Positions 43,497 to 55,900 of a DNA stretch of 64,000 bases are shown piece after piece. The stretch lies in assembly GCA_031552995.1 (NCBI GenBank), contig JAVBMB010000009.1, positions 1 through 64,000 of the forward strand. Direction: 5' to 3'. The stretch's first letter is position 1; the number at the start of each line of letters is the position of its first letter. The notes under the pieces were generated by a model, which saw nothing but the letters and a program-made list of their open reading frames with translations, had not been told where the DNA came from and did no database searches. Both the position numbers and the translations under genes were made by a program. The stretch is from JAVBMB01 sp031552995. Lineage in GTDB: Bacteria; Bacillota; Clostridia; Oscillospirales; Butyricicoccaceae.

Positions 43497-44387
43497 CTAC
43501 CGCACGATTTTGTACAGCGCCTCCAGCGCGTCGTCCGCCGCCGCCGCGCCGTCACCATATACTTCATCCAGCAGATAATCGGCATACCGCCGCACCCGCA
43601 TTCGATTTGGCGCAAGCTCCGGATTATCTCTGATCCGCACCAGCGGCAGTTTCTCATACCCCTGCGTGCCCCGCAGCTCGCGCACCCGCTCTACAAGCCG
43701 GTTTTCCAGCACCGCCGGCACCAGGCCCATACCAAAATCGACGGTAATCACATCCTGCTCTCCGCTCTCGCCCAGCGCTATAAAGCGCAGATATGTATCA
43801 ATGTCGGCGATGCTCGGCTGCCTTGCGAACTCCTCCAGTATCTTCTCGCGGCTCTCGCGTACGTGCGGCAGATTTTTCGCCACATGCGCCGCCCTTTCCG
43901 CGTCACCCGCTTTAAGAAAGATAAAACTCAGCGCCGCGCGCGTCGTGTGATGTACCTTCTCGCTCCGATGCCCCTCCAGTACCCTCTCGCACAGCGCTAT
44001 TGCGCGGCGCAGGTTATCCTCTCCGCCCTCAAGCGCCAGAACCATTGCCAGTTCCGACATCATCCCCTCATCATTCGGGTACATCTTCAGCGCCTGCGTC
44101 AGCACATCTGCCGCCGCGCCATATTCTCCGAGATATACATGTCTCTGCTCGGCCACAAATACCTCGCGCTGTGCCTGCACATCGTTTATCCTGTCCATGC
44201 CAATCAGCGCATCTACGCTTGTCTTATACAGGATCGCAAGCGCCGGCAGCAGCGTGATATCCGGATATGTCTCACCTCTCTCCCATTTGCTCACGCTCTG
44301 AGGGGAAACCCCCAGTATCTCGGCGACCTCTTCCTGCGTCATGTCCTTTTTCTTGCGCGCGGCCTTCAGATTCTCGGCAATAAACAT
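43497..44387 (-). CDS. XRE-family regulator with TPR-like C-terminus (mirror copy)
   Basis: Right-arm copy of 30618-31508, identical over 296 residues. Confidence 0.9.
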   Translation of the reverse strand: MFIAENLKAARKKKDMTQEEVAEILGVSPQSVSKWERGETYPDITLLPALAILYKTSVDALIGMDRINDVQAQREVFVAEQRHVYLGEYGAAADVLTQALKMYPNDEGMMSELAMVLALEGGEDNLRRAIALCERVLEGHRSEKVHHTTRAALSFIFLKAGDAERAAHVAKNLPHVRESREKILEEFARQPSIADIDTYLRFIALGESGEQDVITVDFGMGLVPAVLENRLVERVRELRGTQGYEKLPLVRIRDNPELAPNRMRVRRYADYLLDEVYGDGAAAADDALEALYKIVR

Positions 44388-44503
44388 ACTCTTCCCACCT
44401 TAACAAAAATCAGCTTAGGTCGACGCAGTATGAATCTCCGTCATCCCAAGCTAATTATAGCAGGTGCCTGTCGATATTCAATATCACGCCGAGCGAGAAT
44501 AAA

Positions 44504-45283
44504 TCACTCTTCAGGCGAATAAACAAAAATGCTCTTATCCTCGTTTTGCGCTACAGGCGTCCAGGCAATCCGTTTATTGAAGCGCGAGATATAAGCCGCC
44601 TCGGCACTTCCTTCAAAATAAGTCTTTTCAAAATATTTGTCCATCACGCCGTCAATACTGCCCGCCGGCACGTATGTTCCGTCGGCACGATGATAATACG
44701 GCGTCGAATCACTCGGGTCATTTACATTGTATGTCGTCAACCCTTCTGTAAGCACAACCTGATACCCGTTATCCGCCACCCTGTAAAAATCATAGGTTGA
44801 ATACGCGGCCCCGCCTGAACCCGCTATTACAAGTGACTGCCCGTCGGCGGAAAAATCAAGCCGGTTGCGCGTCCAAAACCCGCGGTCCTCAACTCCCTCA
44901 AACAGACGAACCGGCTCATCGCCATGTATTGTGAAGATATCTGCCATATACAGATACTCCCACCCGCCGTCACCGCTGCGGAAGAAAGCGGCAATCAGCA
45001 GCTCATATACTCCGTTTCCGTCCACATCAAAATAGGCATAGTGCGCCCCGCACAGCTCACTTGGCAGCGTCATTTTTATATAGGGATACCGCTTCGCGTA
45101 CCCCGTCCCTTTGATAGATCCGAACCCCTCTCTGATTGCGCCTTCCCAGCTTTCAAGGACCGGCGCGTAAACAGCCTTGGCTTCGGGCGGTATCTTCTCT
45201 CCTTTTCTGCCGAACTCATGCGCGCCGCCGGCCATAACGGCAAGCATTGCGGCGGCAATCACCATCGACAGCAACTTGTTCAT
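44504..45283 (-). CDS. Secreted protein of unknown function (mirror copy)
   Basis: Right-arm copy of 29722-30501, identical, with signal peptide and the D-x-D-x-N-G loop. Confidence 0.8.
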   Translation of the reverse strand: MNKLLSMVIAAAMLAVMAGGAHEFGRKGEKIPPEAKAVYAPVLESWEGAIREGFGSIKGTGYAKRYPYIKMTLPSELCGAHYAYFDVDGNGVYELLIAAFFRSGDGGWEYLYMADIFTIHGDEPVRLFEGVEDRGFWTRNRLDFSADGQSLVIAGSGGAAYSTYDFYRVADNGYQVVLTEGLTTYNVNDPSDSTPYYHRADGTYVPAGSIDGVMDKYFEKTYFEGSAEAAYISRFNKRIAWTPVAQNEDKSIFVYSPEE

Positions 45284-45524
45284 GGCATACACTCTTTTCA
45301 AAAAAATAGCTTACGGCACAATAATACATCCGCGTCTGCGCAAATACAACTACAGAAAAGTTACAACTCCCGGCAAAATTGCGCCGATCTCATCATTTCT
45401 CGTATCACGCGGCCATGGTATTCTTTTTTTCAGGCGACTGTGATATAATAACCGTTAAGCTGACATTTTTCTCAGAATCGCACAATTTCGGCATGGATAA
45501 AACAACTTGTCTGGGGGTGTCGGG

Positions 45525-45932
45525 GTGCAGGAAGTAGTTTTTCATAAGATTGATGATATTGACGATTCGCTGCTAAAGTATGCCGTAATTGTCTCTAAGT
45601 ATATGGATAAATGGATTTTTTGCAAAAATAAAAAACGCAAATGGGAATTGCCGGGCGGACACCGGGAGGAAGGCGAATCGATAATTGATGCCGCGAAAAG
45701 GGAATTATTCGAGGAAACGGGCGCAAAAAGATTTGAAATCACGCCGATATGTGTATATTCAATCAACAGCTATGGTTTACTCTTTTATGCCGACATAAAA
45801 GAACTGGGCGATTTGCCGGAGTCGGAAATTGAAAAAATAGATTTTTTTGATGACATCCCGGGCGAGCTGTCCTTCCCGTTGTATCATCCGAAACACTTTG
45901 CCAAAGTAAAAGAGGTATTGCGTTTTAAATAA
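45525..45932 (+). CDS. NUDIX hydrolase (mirror copy)
   Basis: Right-arm copy of 29073-29480, identical, with a complete Nudix box and a GTG start. Confidence 0.91.
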   Translation: MQEVVFHKIDDIDDSLLKYAVIVSKYMDKWIFCKNKKRKWELPGGHREEGESIIDAAKRELFEETGAKRFEITPICVYSINSYGLLFYADIKELGDLPESEIEKIDFFDDIPGELSFPLYHPKHFAKVKEVLRFK

Positions 45933-46007
45933 GCTTTTTTATCGGTATCGCATCTTCCGCGGCTGTCAGTTTTCGCTTTCAGTATCACTATATTTGCGAG
46001 GTGAAGT

Positions 46008-47294
46008 ATGCGTTTTTTACGTTACATATCCGGTAAGTATCTCAATAAACGGCTGGATTTCAAGGTAAAAATCTTCAACGTCCTTGCTCTCGGCGGGGCT
46101 ATCGTCAGCCTTTTATTCACTGTGTTTCACCTGCTTGTGACCAACCCGATAAATGCCATATCCTGCTTCTCGGGCGTTTTCTTGTCATTGGGCCTGCTGC
46201 AATACGTCACCAGGACAAAAAAATACGAACCTGCATACATAATAACCATCGTATGTGTGTTCCTCATTCTGTTCCCGACACTTTTTTTCACCACAGGCGG
46301 GTATCTGTACGGCTTCCCGTCGTTTTTCGTTTTCGCCATTGTGTTCACGATTTTTATGCTCGAGGGCAAAAAGGCGCTGCTTCTCGCCGCGGGCGAAGTG
46401 GTGTTTTACGCCGCGCTGTGCGTAGTCTATTATAATCAAACCGAGGATCTGTATCGCATAAAAGCCCCTGAGGACGCTTTTGCCGGCACTTTAATTGCCT
46501 TTATCTCTGTCAGCATTGTACTTGGCGTCATATTGTTTCTCCACTTCCGGCTGTATAACGAGCAGCAAAAGCAGCTGGCTGAGCAAAACGCCATGCTTGA
46601 CAACATCAGCCAGCTAAAAAGCGAGCTGCTCGGGAACGTATCGCACGAGTTAAAAACCCCTCTCACCGTCATTTCAGTACATATCCAGCGGGCCGAAAAG
46701 CTTTTCGAGCTTGCGCGCGAAGGTGATGAGGAAAAAATCAGAGAGTCGTTTGTTCTGGTACAGGATGAAATCAAGCGGATGTCACGGCTTGTCACCAACG
46801 CGCTGCGGCTTGCGGCGCTTCAGTCGGCAAACAACGGCGAATATGCCGTAAACCCCACCGACGTCCTGCTGACGGGTCTGGCGGCCTACACCTCGCTGCT
46901 CGAAAAAAACGGCAACACGCTCGCTCTCGAAATCCCGGACGATCTACCGATAGTCGTATGCAGCGCGGACATCATTGTGCAGGTTTTGTCCAACCTGCTC
47001 AGCAATGCCAACTCCCACACAACCGGCGGCATCATCCGCGTCAGCGCGCGCGGGGGCGAAAAGATGCTCACGGTCACAATATCGGATAACGGCAGCGGTG
47101 TCCCGCCCGAGCTTTTAGGCCATGTGTTTGAGCGCGGCGTCACCGGCGGCAGCGGAAACGGCCTCGGTCTCCCCATATGCCGCGATCTTATCCGGTATTA
47201 CGGCGGCGATGTTTCAATTACCAGCGAGCTTGGCTCCGGGACGAGCGTAAGTTTCACCTTACCGATTTTCAAGCAAGAGGAGGCGCTTGTCTGA
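46008..47294 (+). CDS. Membrane sensor histidine kinase (mirror copy)
   Basis: Right-arm copy of 27711-28997, identical over 428 residues; His213 in NVSHELKTPL is the phospho-acceptor. Confidence 0.93.
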   Translation: MRFLRYISGKYLNKRLDFKVKIFNVLALGGAIVSLLFTVFHLLVTNPINAISCFSGVFLSLGLLQYVTRTKKYEPAYIITIVCVFLILFPTLFFTTGGYLYGFPSFFVFAIVFTIFMLEGKKALLLAAGEVVFYAALCVVYYNQTEDLYRIKAPEDAFAGTLIAFISVSIVLGVILFLHFRLYNEQQKQLAEQNAMLDNISQLKSELLGNVSHELKTPLTVISVHIQRAEKLFELAREGDEEKIRESFVLVQDEIKRMSRLVTNALRLAALQSANNGEYAVNPTDVLLTGLAAYTSLLEKNGNTLALEIPDDLPIVVCSADIIVQVLSNLLSNANSHTTGGIIRVSARGGEKMLTVTISDNGSGVPPELLGHVFERGVTGGSGNGLGLPICRDLIRYYGGDVSITSELGSGTSVSFTLPIFKQEEALV

Positions 47295-47675
47295 ACAGTC
47301 ATCGCGCCCGGCAATATACCACCGATGCTTTACGCCCGCGCTGGTTGCGCGGGCGTAAAGCAATTTTATGGTACTATTTCGGATGACAGCTCAGCTCACG
47401 AGCTGCCGTGGATATCGACAGGCCGGCGCAGGACGCATGCACAAGTCCCGGCGCATACCGCGCCTTGCTTAATGCACAGCTCACTTCCCACGCAAAACGG
47501 CTTCGATATTTTTCCTTTTATCGGGGAAAGCTATATTATTATGTTGCCATGGTAATTCCGGCGCGGCAATGAAAACGGCATGAACGAACGCAAAAACGCG
47601 AGCCGCTTCCCAAAAGATGATACTGTTCGCCGGCCGCTGACGGCGCATGGCTCGAACAGAGAAAAGGCGTGTGAG

Positions 47676-48998
47676 ATGACAGACAGGAATGATACGCAGT
47701 CGGTATGGGCACACAGCGTCAATCGCATCAAAAAGCCCCGCGCGCCTCTGGCGGGCGACATTAAAACCGACGTGCTGGTTATCGGCGGCGGCATGGCGGG
47801 CGTACTTATCGCGCACCGGCTCAGCGAGGCCGGCGTCGACTGTATGCTAGCCGAGGCAAAAACAATCGGCAGCGGAACAACGGGCAACACCACCGCTAAA
47901 ATCACGGCTCAGCACGGGCTGATTTACGCCGACCTGATTCGGCGTTTCGGCATTGAGAAGGCGCGAATGCATTATGAAGCCAACACGCGGGCAATATCCG
48001 ATTTTTGTGCGCTTGCGGGCAGATACGACTGCGATTTAGAGAAAAAAACAGCCTATATCTACTCGATAGGCAACCGCAAAAAGCTGGAACGCGAAGCGGA
48101 TGCATACCGCGCGCTCGGTCTCCCCGGCAGGATCAGAGACCGCCTTCCGCTGCCGCTGCAAACAGACGGCGCGCTCGCGATGGACAATCAGGCTCAATTT
48201 AACCCGCTTAAGCTTCTGTGCGGGGTTGCGGATAAGCTCCGCATTTTCGAGAATACCTTTGTCAGCAAAATTGAAGGCAATATTGCCTTGGCCGGGTGCG
48301 CAAAAATAACCGCAAAGCATATTGTTTTCGCCACGCATTACCCTCTGGTCAACATTCCCGGGCTTTATTTCATGAAGCTCTATCAGCATCGCAGCTATGT
48401 GCTGGCGCTGGAAGGCGCGCCAGACGTAGAGGGCATGTATCTCGACGAGCGGGAGGACGGCTGCTCTTTTCGCAATTACGGCGGATTGCTCTTCATCGGC
48501 GGAGGCGACCACAAAACCGGCAAGCGCGGCGGCGGATATACCGAGCTGAAAAAGCTGGCGGCAAAGGCTTACCCGAACGCGGCGGAAAAATACCGCTGGG
48601 CGGCACAGGACACGATGAGCCTTGACGCAATCCCCTATATAGGCCGGCACCGGGCGGGCAAGGGCAATCTGTATGTGGCAACAGGCTTTAACAAATGGGG
48701 AATGACCGGCGCGATGGTTGCTTCCCGGCTTATTTGTGATCTTATAGTTTACGGCTGCAGCGAACTGGAAGACCTGTATTCGCCGCGCCGCTCGATGCTG
48801 AGGGGTCAGCTATTTCTAAACTTCGGAGCCGCCGCTGCCGGTCTTCTCAACCCGGGCGTCCCGCGCTGCCCTCACATGGGATGCAAGCTCCGCTGGAACG
48901 ATGCCGAGCGAACATGGGATTGCTCATGTCACGGCTCGCGGTTCGATGAGAGCGGCCGCCTGCTCGATAACCCCGCGAAGGAGGATATTCAAATATGA
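47676..48998 (+). CDS. FAD-dependent oxidoreductase with Rieske domain (mirror copy)
   Basis: Right-arm copy of 26007-27329, identical; the frame extends upstream to 47580 without a ribosome binding site. Confidence 0.89.
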   Translation: MTDRNDTQSVWAHSVNRIKKPRAPLAGDIKTDVLVIGGGMAGVLIAHRLSEAGVDCMLAEAKTIGSGTTGNTTAKITAQHGLIYADLIRRFGIEKARMHYEANTRAISDFCALAGRYDCDLEKKTAYIYSIGNRKKLEREADAYRALGLPGRIRDRLPLPLQTDGALAMDNQAQFNPLKLLCGVADKLRIFENTFVSKIEGNIALAGCAKITAKHIVFATHYPLVNIPGLYFMKLYQHRSYVLALEGAPDVEGMYLDEREDGCSFRNYGGLLFIGGGDHKTGKRGGGYTELKKLAAKAYPNAAEKYRWAAQDTMSLDAIPYIGRHRAGKGNLYVATGFNKWGMTGAMVASRLICDLIVYGCSELEDLYSPRRSMLRGQLFLNFGAAAAGLLNPGVPRCPHMGCKLRWNDAERTWDCSCHGSRFDESGRLLDNPAKEDIQI

Positions 48999-49822
48999 TG
49001 GAGCGCTTTGAAGGCCTCTATTTCAAGCATCAAAACGCAGACCAAACGCTTTCCGTCATCGTGGGGAGGAGCATGGAGGATGCTTTTGTTCAAATCATTA
49101 CGGATAACTGTTCAAATGTCATCCGCTACCCGCGCAGCGCGTACAAAAAAGGAAGACAAATCACGCTGGGCGGGTGCGAGTTCGGACTAAATGCGATTAA
49201 GCTTAATATTATCAAAGATGACATCCGCATAACCGGCCGGGTCATTTATCACAACCTGACGCCGCCGCTATATGATATCATGGGGCCATTCAGGCTTTTG
49301 CCCATGGAGTGCCGGCACCAAATCATCAGCCTGTATCACAATTTGTCCGGCAGTATAGAGTTAAACGGGGATCTGCACGATTTTACCGACGGCATTGGGT
49401 ACATCGAAGGTGACAGCGGCCGCTCGTTCCCCAGCGCATACACCTGGCTTCACAGCAACGATTTCTCCGAACCGGCATCCGTTTTTCTCTCTACAGCCGA
49501 TATTCCCTTCCTTGGGCAAAGCTTCAAGGGATGCATCGGCATCATTTACACCCGCGGCAAGCAGTACCGTATCGCGACCTATCTCGGCGCAAAAGTGCTG
49601 GAAAGCGGCCGGGACGCCGTAAGAATCAAACAGGGGGCGTTGCTCCTTGAGGTTTTTCCGCAGATAAAAGAGGGATACGAGCTGAAAGCGCCGAGTGCGG
49701 GAAAAATGTCGCGGATAATCAAGGAGTGCGTTTCCTCAAAGGCAGCGATACGCCTGTCCCGAAACGGCCATACCGTTTTTGCCGGCACAAGCGAACGTAC
49801 CAGCATGGAGTTTGTGCCGTAG
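48995..49822 (+). CDS. Tocopherol cyclase-like protein (mirror copy)
   Basis: Right-arm copy of 25183-26010, identical, overlapping the FAD/Rieske gene by four bases. Confidence 0.84.
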   Translation: MMERFEGLYFKHQNADQTLSVIVGRSMEDAFVQIITDNCSNVIRYPRSAYKKGRQITLGGCEFGLNAIKLNIIKDDIRITGRVIYHNLTPPLYDIMGPFRLLPMECRHQIISLYHNLSGSIELNGDLHDFTDGIGYIEGDSGRSFPSAYTWLHSNDFSEPASVFLSTADIPFLGQSFKGCIGIIYTRGKQYRIATYLGAKVLESGRDAVRIKQGALLLEVFPQIKEGYELKAPSAGKMSRIIKECVSSKAAIRLSRNGHTVFAGTSERTSMEFVP

Positions 49823-49958
49823 GGAGTTTTATCGCGCTATTTCTATTTCGGATTATGATACCGGCTTCGCTCTCAGCATCTCACTGCAAACAGACAAGGC
49901 TTCTCCAACAACTGATATACTCCCCATAAAGCCTACAGTCGATACCCTCCAGTTTATA

Positions 49959-50930
49959 TCAGACCTTGTGGTTCTTCTTCAGCCTTCTATGATAAATCGG
50001 ATCGCCGGGCGCGGGCTGTGTAACCGGAATCAGTCTTCCGGCGGCAATCATGCCTTCGATGCGGTGGGCAACCCACGCGTCACCGATCCCAAGCGAATAC
50101 TTCCCAAGCACTCTGCCGATTACCATCGCTTCGTGAAACTCATCTTCCTCCGCTTCGATTTCACGGATGATAAAGCCGTCATAAATTGTTTCCGGCACAC
50201 TTGCAAGCCGCCCGTTCAGCACGGCGCGCAAAGGGGCGTTTTCCCCCCGGAGGTCCTTCCAATGCTCGGCGCATGCCATGCAAAACTTCGGCGCGACTTC
50301 TCTTTGCATGGCAGCATAACGATGCCAGTCTCCCGGTTTTACGCCGCCCCAGCCGCTGTGCGTGATGATGCTTCCATCCTCAAGCGGCTCCCAATCGGGA
50401 AGCTGGACAAGTATGACTTGCCCTCTTTGCAGGTTTAACTGCCCGAGCCAAGCCATAAACCAATGCATCCCGCAAAGCTCATCGGGCTGATTGCTGTACC
50501 AAACTCGAACAGCTTCCCCCTCGCGGATGCGGCCGGAAATTTCCTCCAAAACGTCCTTTCCCTTTTGCATCATTTCCTCTGTGAAGGCAGGCTCCTTATC
50601 GAGAAAAGGATAAATGCCATACAGCCATTCCAGCACCTGCCGGCGCTTTTCGCCCGGAATATCTTCCGAGATATCTCCCACGCTCAGACCATAGCCAAAG
50701 CCGTAGACATCGGCGGGATTCCCGCCCATGGGCTCAGCGTTTTCCCATTCCGCCTGCATTCGCTCTTCGGCCTTTTGCAAAACGGCCTGAAGTTCTTCTT
50801 CGCTCGGATTGCTGCCGTCACTATGGCCTACGATCACGCCGGCAGCGCCGCTGCGGTATTCTCCCTCACCGTAATGCTGCGCCGCTTTCAGTCCTCCGCA
50901 TGCGCTGTCACTGAATACAACCTCAATCAT
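49959..50930 (-). CDS. DUF1835/DUF3658 protein (mirror copy)
   Basis: Right-arm copy of 24075-25046, identical over 323 residues. Confidence 0.84.
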   Translation of the reverse strand: MIEVVFSDSACGGLKAAQHYGEGEYRSGAAGVIVGHSDGSNPSEEELQAVLQKAEERMQAEWENAEPMGGNPADVYGFGYGLSVGDISEDIPGEKRRQVLEWLYGIYPFLDKEPAFTEEMMQKGKDVLEEISGRIREGEAVRVWYSNQPDELCGMHWFMAWLGQLNLQRGQVILVQLPDWEPLEDGSIITHSGWGGVKPGDWHRYAAMQREVAPKFCMACAEHWKDLRGENAPLRAVLNGRLASVPETIYDGFIIREIEAEEDEFHEAMVIGRVLGKYSLGIGDAWVAHRIEGMIAAGRLIPVTQPAPGDPIYHRRLKKNHKV

Positions 50931-50976
50931 CAATCAGTCACCTCTGTCTTTATCTTTCACCGGGCAGCACAGGCAA

Positions 50977-51834
50977 TCAGTCATCTGCCTGTCTCGCTTT
51001 TTGGAAAACGACCAAAGAAATGTCCATGCCGTCAACCGTCTGCCGCCCGGCCTCACGCCACCCATGCTTTTGATAAAAGGCGATGGCGCCAATATTGCTC
51101 TCGAATGTTTGCAGCGTAATAACCGGATGTGCCATGAACATCTGCCCTTCGATATGCGCAAGCAGCTTAGAGCCGCATCCCTTGCCCTGTTCTTCCGGCG
51201 CAACCATGATGAGATGCAGCACTTCCCCATTTACAATGGTAAACCCGACAGTTTTGCCGCCGGACACCATAACCGCGCATGTATTTAACCCATCGTCAAT
51301 CTCTTTGTCCGACTGGCCGCTTTCGATGAACTCCCGTACAGTCTCCTCACCGAGAAACGGCGTGTAGTTTGCCTGAATCACGCGCCTCGCAATATTTTTA
51401 AGCTCAGCGGCGTCACCTGGCATGGCGGGGCGAAACAGCGGCTCCGCAGGCGAGTCAGGCGCAGGGGGCGGCAGGGGAAACATCCCGCCTTGCCTGTCCT
51501 GCTCGTTTACATCGACCGGCCTGGCGCCAAAGCCGGCAACCGCATAGCTCACAAGCTGCCTGCCGATGTCTTGCCGTCCGTCGCGCCCGTCAATAAAAAG
51601 CATCTCTATCTTGCGGCCGGCTACGCCGATGAACCCCTGCAAAACGCCGCTTTCATCGTAATATCCGCATAAATGCTCAATGCCGCTTAATGCCTTCCGC
51701 ACCTCCGGCCTAATCCGGGCAACATCGTCTTCAGAAGGGAGAGCATGTATATTCTTTACAGCGGATTCCCATATGTCAATCAGGCGGGCTACGGTTTGCT
51801 CATCCCGGTTCATCAATAATTCAATTTTGCTCAT
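50977..51834 (-). CDS. Double GNAT-domain acetyltransferase (mirror copy)
   Basis: Right-arm copy of 23171-24028, identical over 285 residues. Confidence 0.87.
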   Translation of the reverse strand: MSKIELLMNRDEQTVARLIDIWESAVKNIHALPSEDDVARIRPEVRKALSGIEHLCGYYDESGVLQGFIGVAGRKIEMLFIDGRDGRQDIGRQLVSYAVAGFGARPVDVNEQDRQGGMFPLPPPAPDSPAEPLFRPAMPGDAAELKNIARRVIQANYTPFLGEETVREFIESGQSDKEIDDGLNTCAVMVSGGKTVGFTIVNGEVLHLIMVAPEEQGKGCGSKLLAHIEGQMFMAHPVITLQTFESNIGAIAFYQKHGWREAGRQTVDGMDISLVVFQKARQADD

Positions 51835-52986
51835 CTCCACACTCCGTTCACATTCACATGCCTGCTGCTGATGGTCGCAAATGACCTGACTCCTCCGCCT
51901 GTCAAAGCTTCAACGCAACAGCGCAGGTCATTTCCAATACAAAAATGTCATTAGCAGGCCGTCGCGCGCAAACAGATCGGCCCTGCGCTGCCGCAAGCGG
52001 CGACATGACAATGCCAGTTTAGCATTTTCGCGGATATTTCACAATCCCGTATTGCAATGCATGGGCATTTAGTCTAACGCGGGCGGTACGACGGGCGGGC
52101 AACCCTGCAGGCATACCTGGAGCATATCATCTGACAGGGTGGAATTTTGCCACACAAGCACAGCACCCATCTGCAGCGTATTCGGCAAGGATAGCCCAAA
52201 TGACTCTAATGCCAAAAAAACAACAGGATTGATGTTTGAGCCGAATATTAACCACATAGGGCTTTAAGCTCCATCCCCCGTATCTAACTAATTTGTAAGC
52301 TCGGATATGCAATCTAATCTGCCGGATTATAGGGCATGAAAGAACACTTAGCGGCTAGACCGAAGAAAATCTCGGCTGGTCGCTATTGCTTTGACTGAGA
52401 CACTTATATTGCAGGACAGTTGCATCGCGCATCCCGCCTGCCATTCAGTGAGGATAAAAGCAACACCAGACGTCTGGATAAATCCAGGCGTCTTTGTTTT
52501 TAGATAAGCTCAAATGGTCTGCAGTCTGTTTCACTCGGGCAGTCCGGCCACCCAAAATGACACATGGCGTAACCAAAGCTATCAATCGACATATTATACA
52601 ATGTATGGCGATTTTATGACCAATATTAGACGTGAAGAATAGTGAACAGAAGTTGTAAGAGATGTTGAGGCCCAGATACCCTCCAAAAGTAAAAGCTTTC
52701 AGTGTGCAGCACTTATGAAAATGATATTTTCATAAGGCCGGCATCCCGGTATAGTATATCGGTAAAATCGAAGACTGACAGGATGCAGAATCCAGCTTTG
52801 GGGACGGATTCTGGTACTGCTCTCTGTATATAACGAAGAATCCCAATCAGACAATAAGGACAAGGCAAATACCCTATATCTGCAATGTAACAAAGCCTTT
52901 AAGCATAAATAAGCACATGTTTTAATGCATATGCTTTTTAAGTGAGATTTCAATCACTTTCGAGAAGATTGTTTAGGAGGATGTTT

Positions 52987-55900
52987 ATGAAAGAGATCTT
53001 CAGTAATTATTTTCCATCATATACCCCGTCATTCCTAAGAAGTTCATCTTGCGGGGGCTCCTGCTTCCGTTTCCCGGTTCCTGCACCTAGCCGGCCGTGC
53101 AGCCGTAATCCCTGCCACACTATTCGCATCACCGGCCCCTGCAGCTGCAGCAATGCAAGCCCGACAGAACCGGTCACCGGGCAGGGCACGCCCCTTTGCC
53201 GTGCGGATTTGTACATTGACGGAAGGTTTTCCGGGTCCGTCTGCATTGATGTCTGCGGGAACTGGCTGTATCAGCCCCCGGTTCCATGGAATGGCGGTCG
53301 GCATTGCGTTCGTGCAGTCTTGCGCTGCCCTGGCGACTACAGAGGGAATCCGCCGGAAGACACATCATGTTTTTGCGTTGCGCAAGGTACGGAAATCCAC
53401 ATTACCAGCCCCCAGAACGGCGGAAGCGTCAATCCTGGAGCCCCCGTTATCGGTACCGGGGAACCCGGCTGTGAAGTGGAGCTTTATCGAGACGGCATCT
53501 TTGTCGGACGAGTATTCATCGACCCAAGCGGGCGATGGGTCTATCAGCCGCCCGTCCCCTGGGAAACAGGCACCCATTGTGTGCGCGCGATCTTGCGATG
53601 TGCGTGCGCATGTCCGCCTCCGCTTGAGGATACCAGTTGCTTTGAGGTGCCGGGCATCCAAATCACCGGGCCGGAGGACGGCGGCAGCGCAGACCCGGAG
53701 GACCCTGTCACCGGAACGGGGGAACCCGGCTGCGAGGCTGAACTCTTTGTCGACGGCGTATCGGTCGGACGGGTGCCCATCGACGCAAACGGCAACTGGA
53801 TTTATGAACCCAATCCACCGTGGACGCAGGGTCGCCACTGTGTGCTGGCAGTGCTCCGCTGCCCGGCCGGTAACGACCCCAATCCGCCGCGGGACGAAAC
53901 CTGCTTCGATGTGATCTACCCCGCCTGCCCGCCTCCGCCCATTGACCTGCCGGAGCTAAATGAGGTAATCGCATCTTCAAGACCTTCCATTGCGGGGCGC
54001 GGCATTCCGGGCAGCCAGGTGCTGGTGTGCGTGCAGAACAGTCTTGGCGCGACCGTGTTTTGTGAAACTGCAGCGCTGTTTGAGGATGGCGAGTGGGGCG
54101 TGCAGACGCCGACTGACCTGCCGGACGGCACATATACCGTCGTTGCGACCCAGTTGGGCGCGCTCTGCAATCCTACGGACGCTTCACGCACGTTCTCAAT
54201 ATTCACGGTAGATACCAGCTTCCTGAACGTGAATCTCATATCGTTGGTGCGCGGTCCTGTATTCAGGACGGTAGATATGGTCATGACCGGCTCCGCCTCG
54301 CCGGACACGACACTTTCCATCTATTATCTGCTGCTGACCCCCGGAGAGCCCGTGCCGACCGCAGAGGAGGTCATCGGCTACAGCGACCCTGTGCCGCTGA
54401 CCACCGGTAACGCGGTGCGCGGCCGGTTCGCGCGCGCGCTGACCGCCGCCACGCAAACCTTTCCCTTCACCCTGACCGGAAAAGAGAACATCACCCCGCT
54501 GCCGATGGAGACCGGCGTTATGGACGGCTTCAATTATAACGTTTATGTGGTGGGCGTCACCAGCGAGGGACGGTCAACGGGCGTTCTGACGCTGTTTGAG
54601 TCGGCCATAGGCATGCCGTTCGCCACGGGCAACGGCATCGCCGGCGATCCCTTCTTTGTGCGCATGTGCACACCGGCAGAGATGGCGTTTTATCCCGATC
54701 TCACGCAGGGGTACCCCGGTAACCGGGCGGGAGTGACGGAAAACGCGCGCATTCTGGATAATATCGAAGGCATGCAGGTGCTTTACGACCAGACAGGCGG
54801 CGTGCACGGCATGCCCGACAGCCTGTCGCTGACCTACAGCCTGGACAGCGCATTCGACTTGGCCAACTACTCATCTGCCTGGGGCGGCAACGGTTGGCGG
54901 CCCATCGGCAACGTGGATATTGGATTGATTACGCCGCCGCTGTCCGGCGAACATGTGTTCACCGGCATAGCGGGGACTCCGCAGGGCGGCACTGTCATCG
55001 ACAATCTGACCATCAACGCCGCCGCCGCGCCCCAAAACCCGGTGCTGGTGCGCGGACTGTTCGGCCAGGTGCGCGGAGTTATCTTGGAGCGGCTCACCCT
55101 CACCAACGCATTTTCTGAAGCCCTGTTCACCGGCTTTGCCGACCCCGCGCAGACCGGCAGAATCGGTACGCTGGTGGGTTATATGCAAGGCGGCGCTATC
55201 CGGGACATCACCCTCACTCCGGGGCGGGCATCCGGCGGGCGCTCCGGCACAGGCAGCAACATCGGATATATCGGCGGCATGGCCGGTGTGCTGGAAGGCG
55301 CGGTTACCGTCGAGCGCATAAACGCCATGCGGCTGGTCACCGCCGAGCTCACATCGTTCTCCGTCAACGCGGGCGGATTGATCGGCCTGCTCAACCAAGC
55401 GGGGGCCACGGCCGCAGTCAGCGACGTGACCGTTACAGAGTCGGAGGTCACCGGCTCCCAAAACCAGGGCGGCGTGATCGGTCTGGTCAGTGCGGGGCTG
55501 AACCAAATGTCAAATGTCCTTGTGGGAACCGGCATCTTTCGCTTCTTTGCCGCTAACTGCGGCGGCATCATCGGCATGTTTGCGTGCAGCGCCCCGTCCA
55601 ACCTCACGAATCTGGTCGTTACGCAAATACAAATCAATGAGCCCAATCCGCCTGCGACCGCCGCGCATCAAGGCGGGCTCATCGGCTTTACGTCGCTGAC
55701 CGCCCCACTTACCATGTCGGGCGGCGGGGTGCAAAGCGGCGCGATTTTCGGAAACAACCGGCTGGGCGGCGCATTTGGCACTATCGAAGTGCGTACAGGC
55801 GGCAGCAGCTACGCCAATATCAATTGCGGCGTGGATGTCACCGGGCGAGCCGCGTCCATGGGCGGCGTGATCGGCGCAATGCAGGCCATGACCGGCGGCG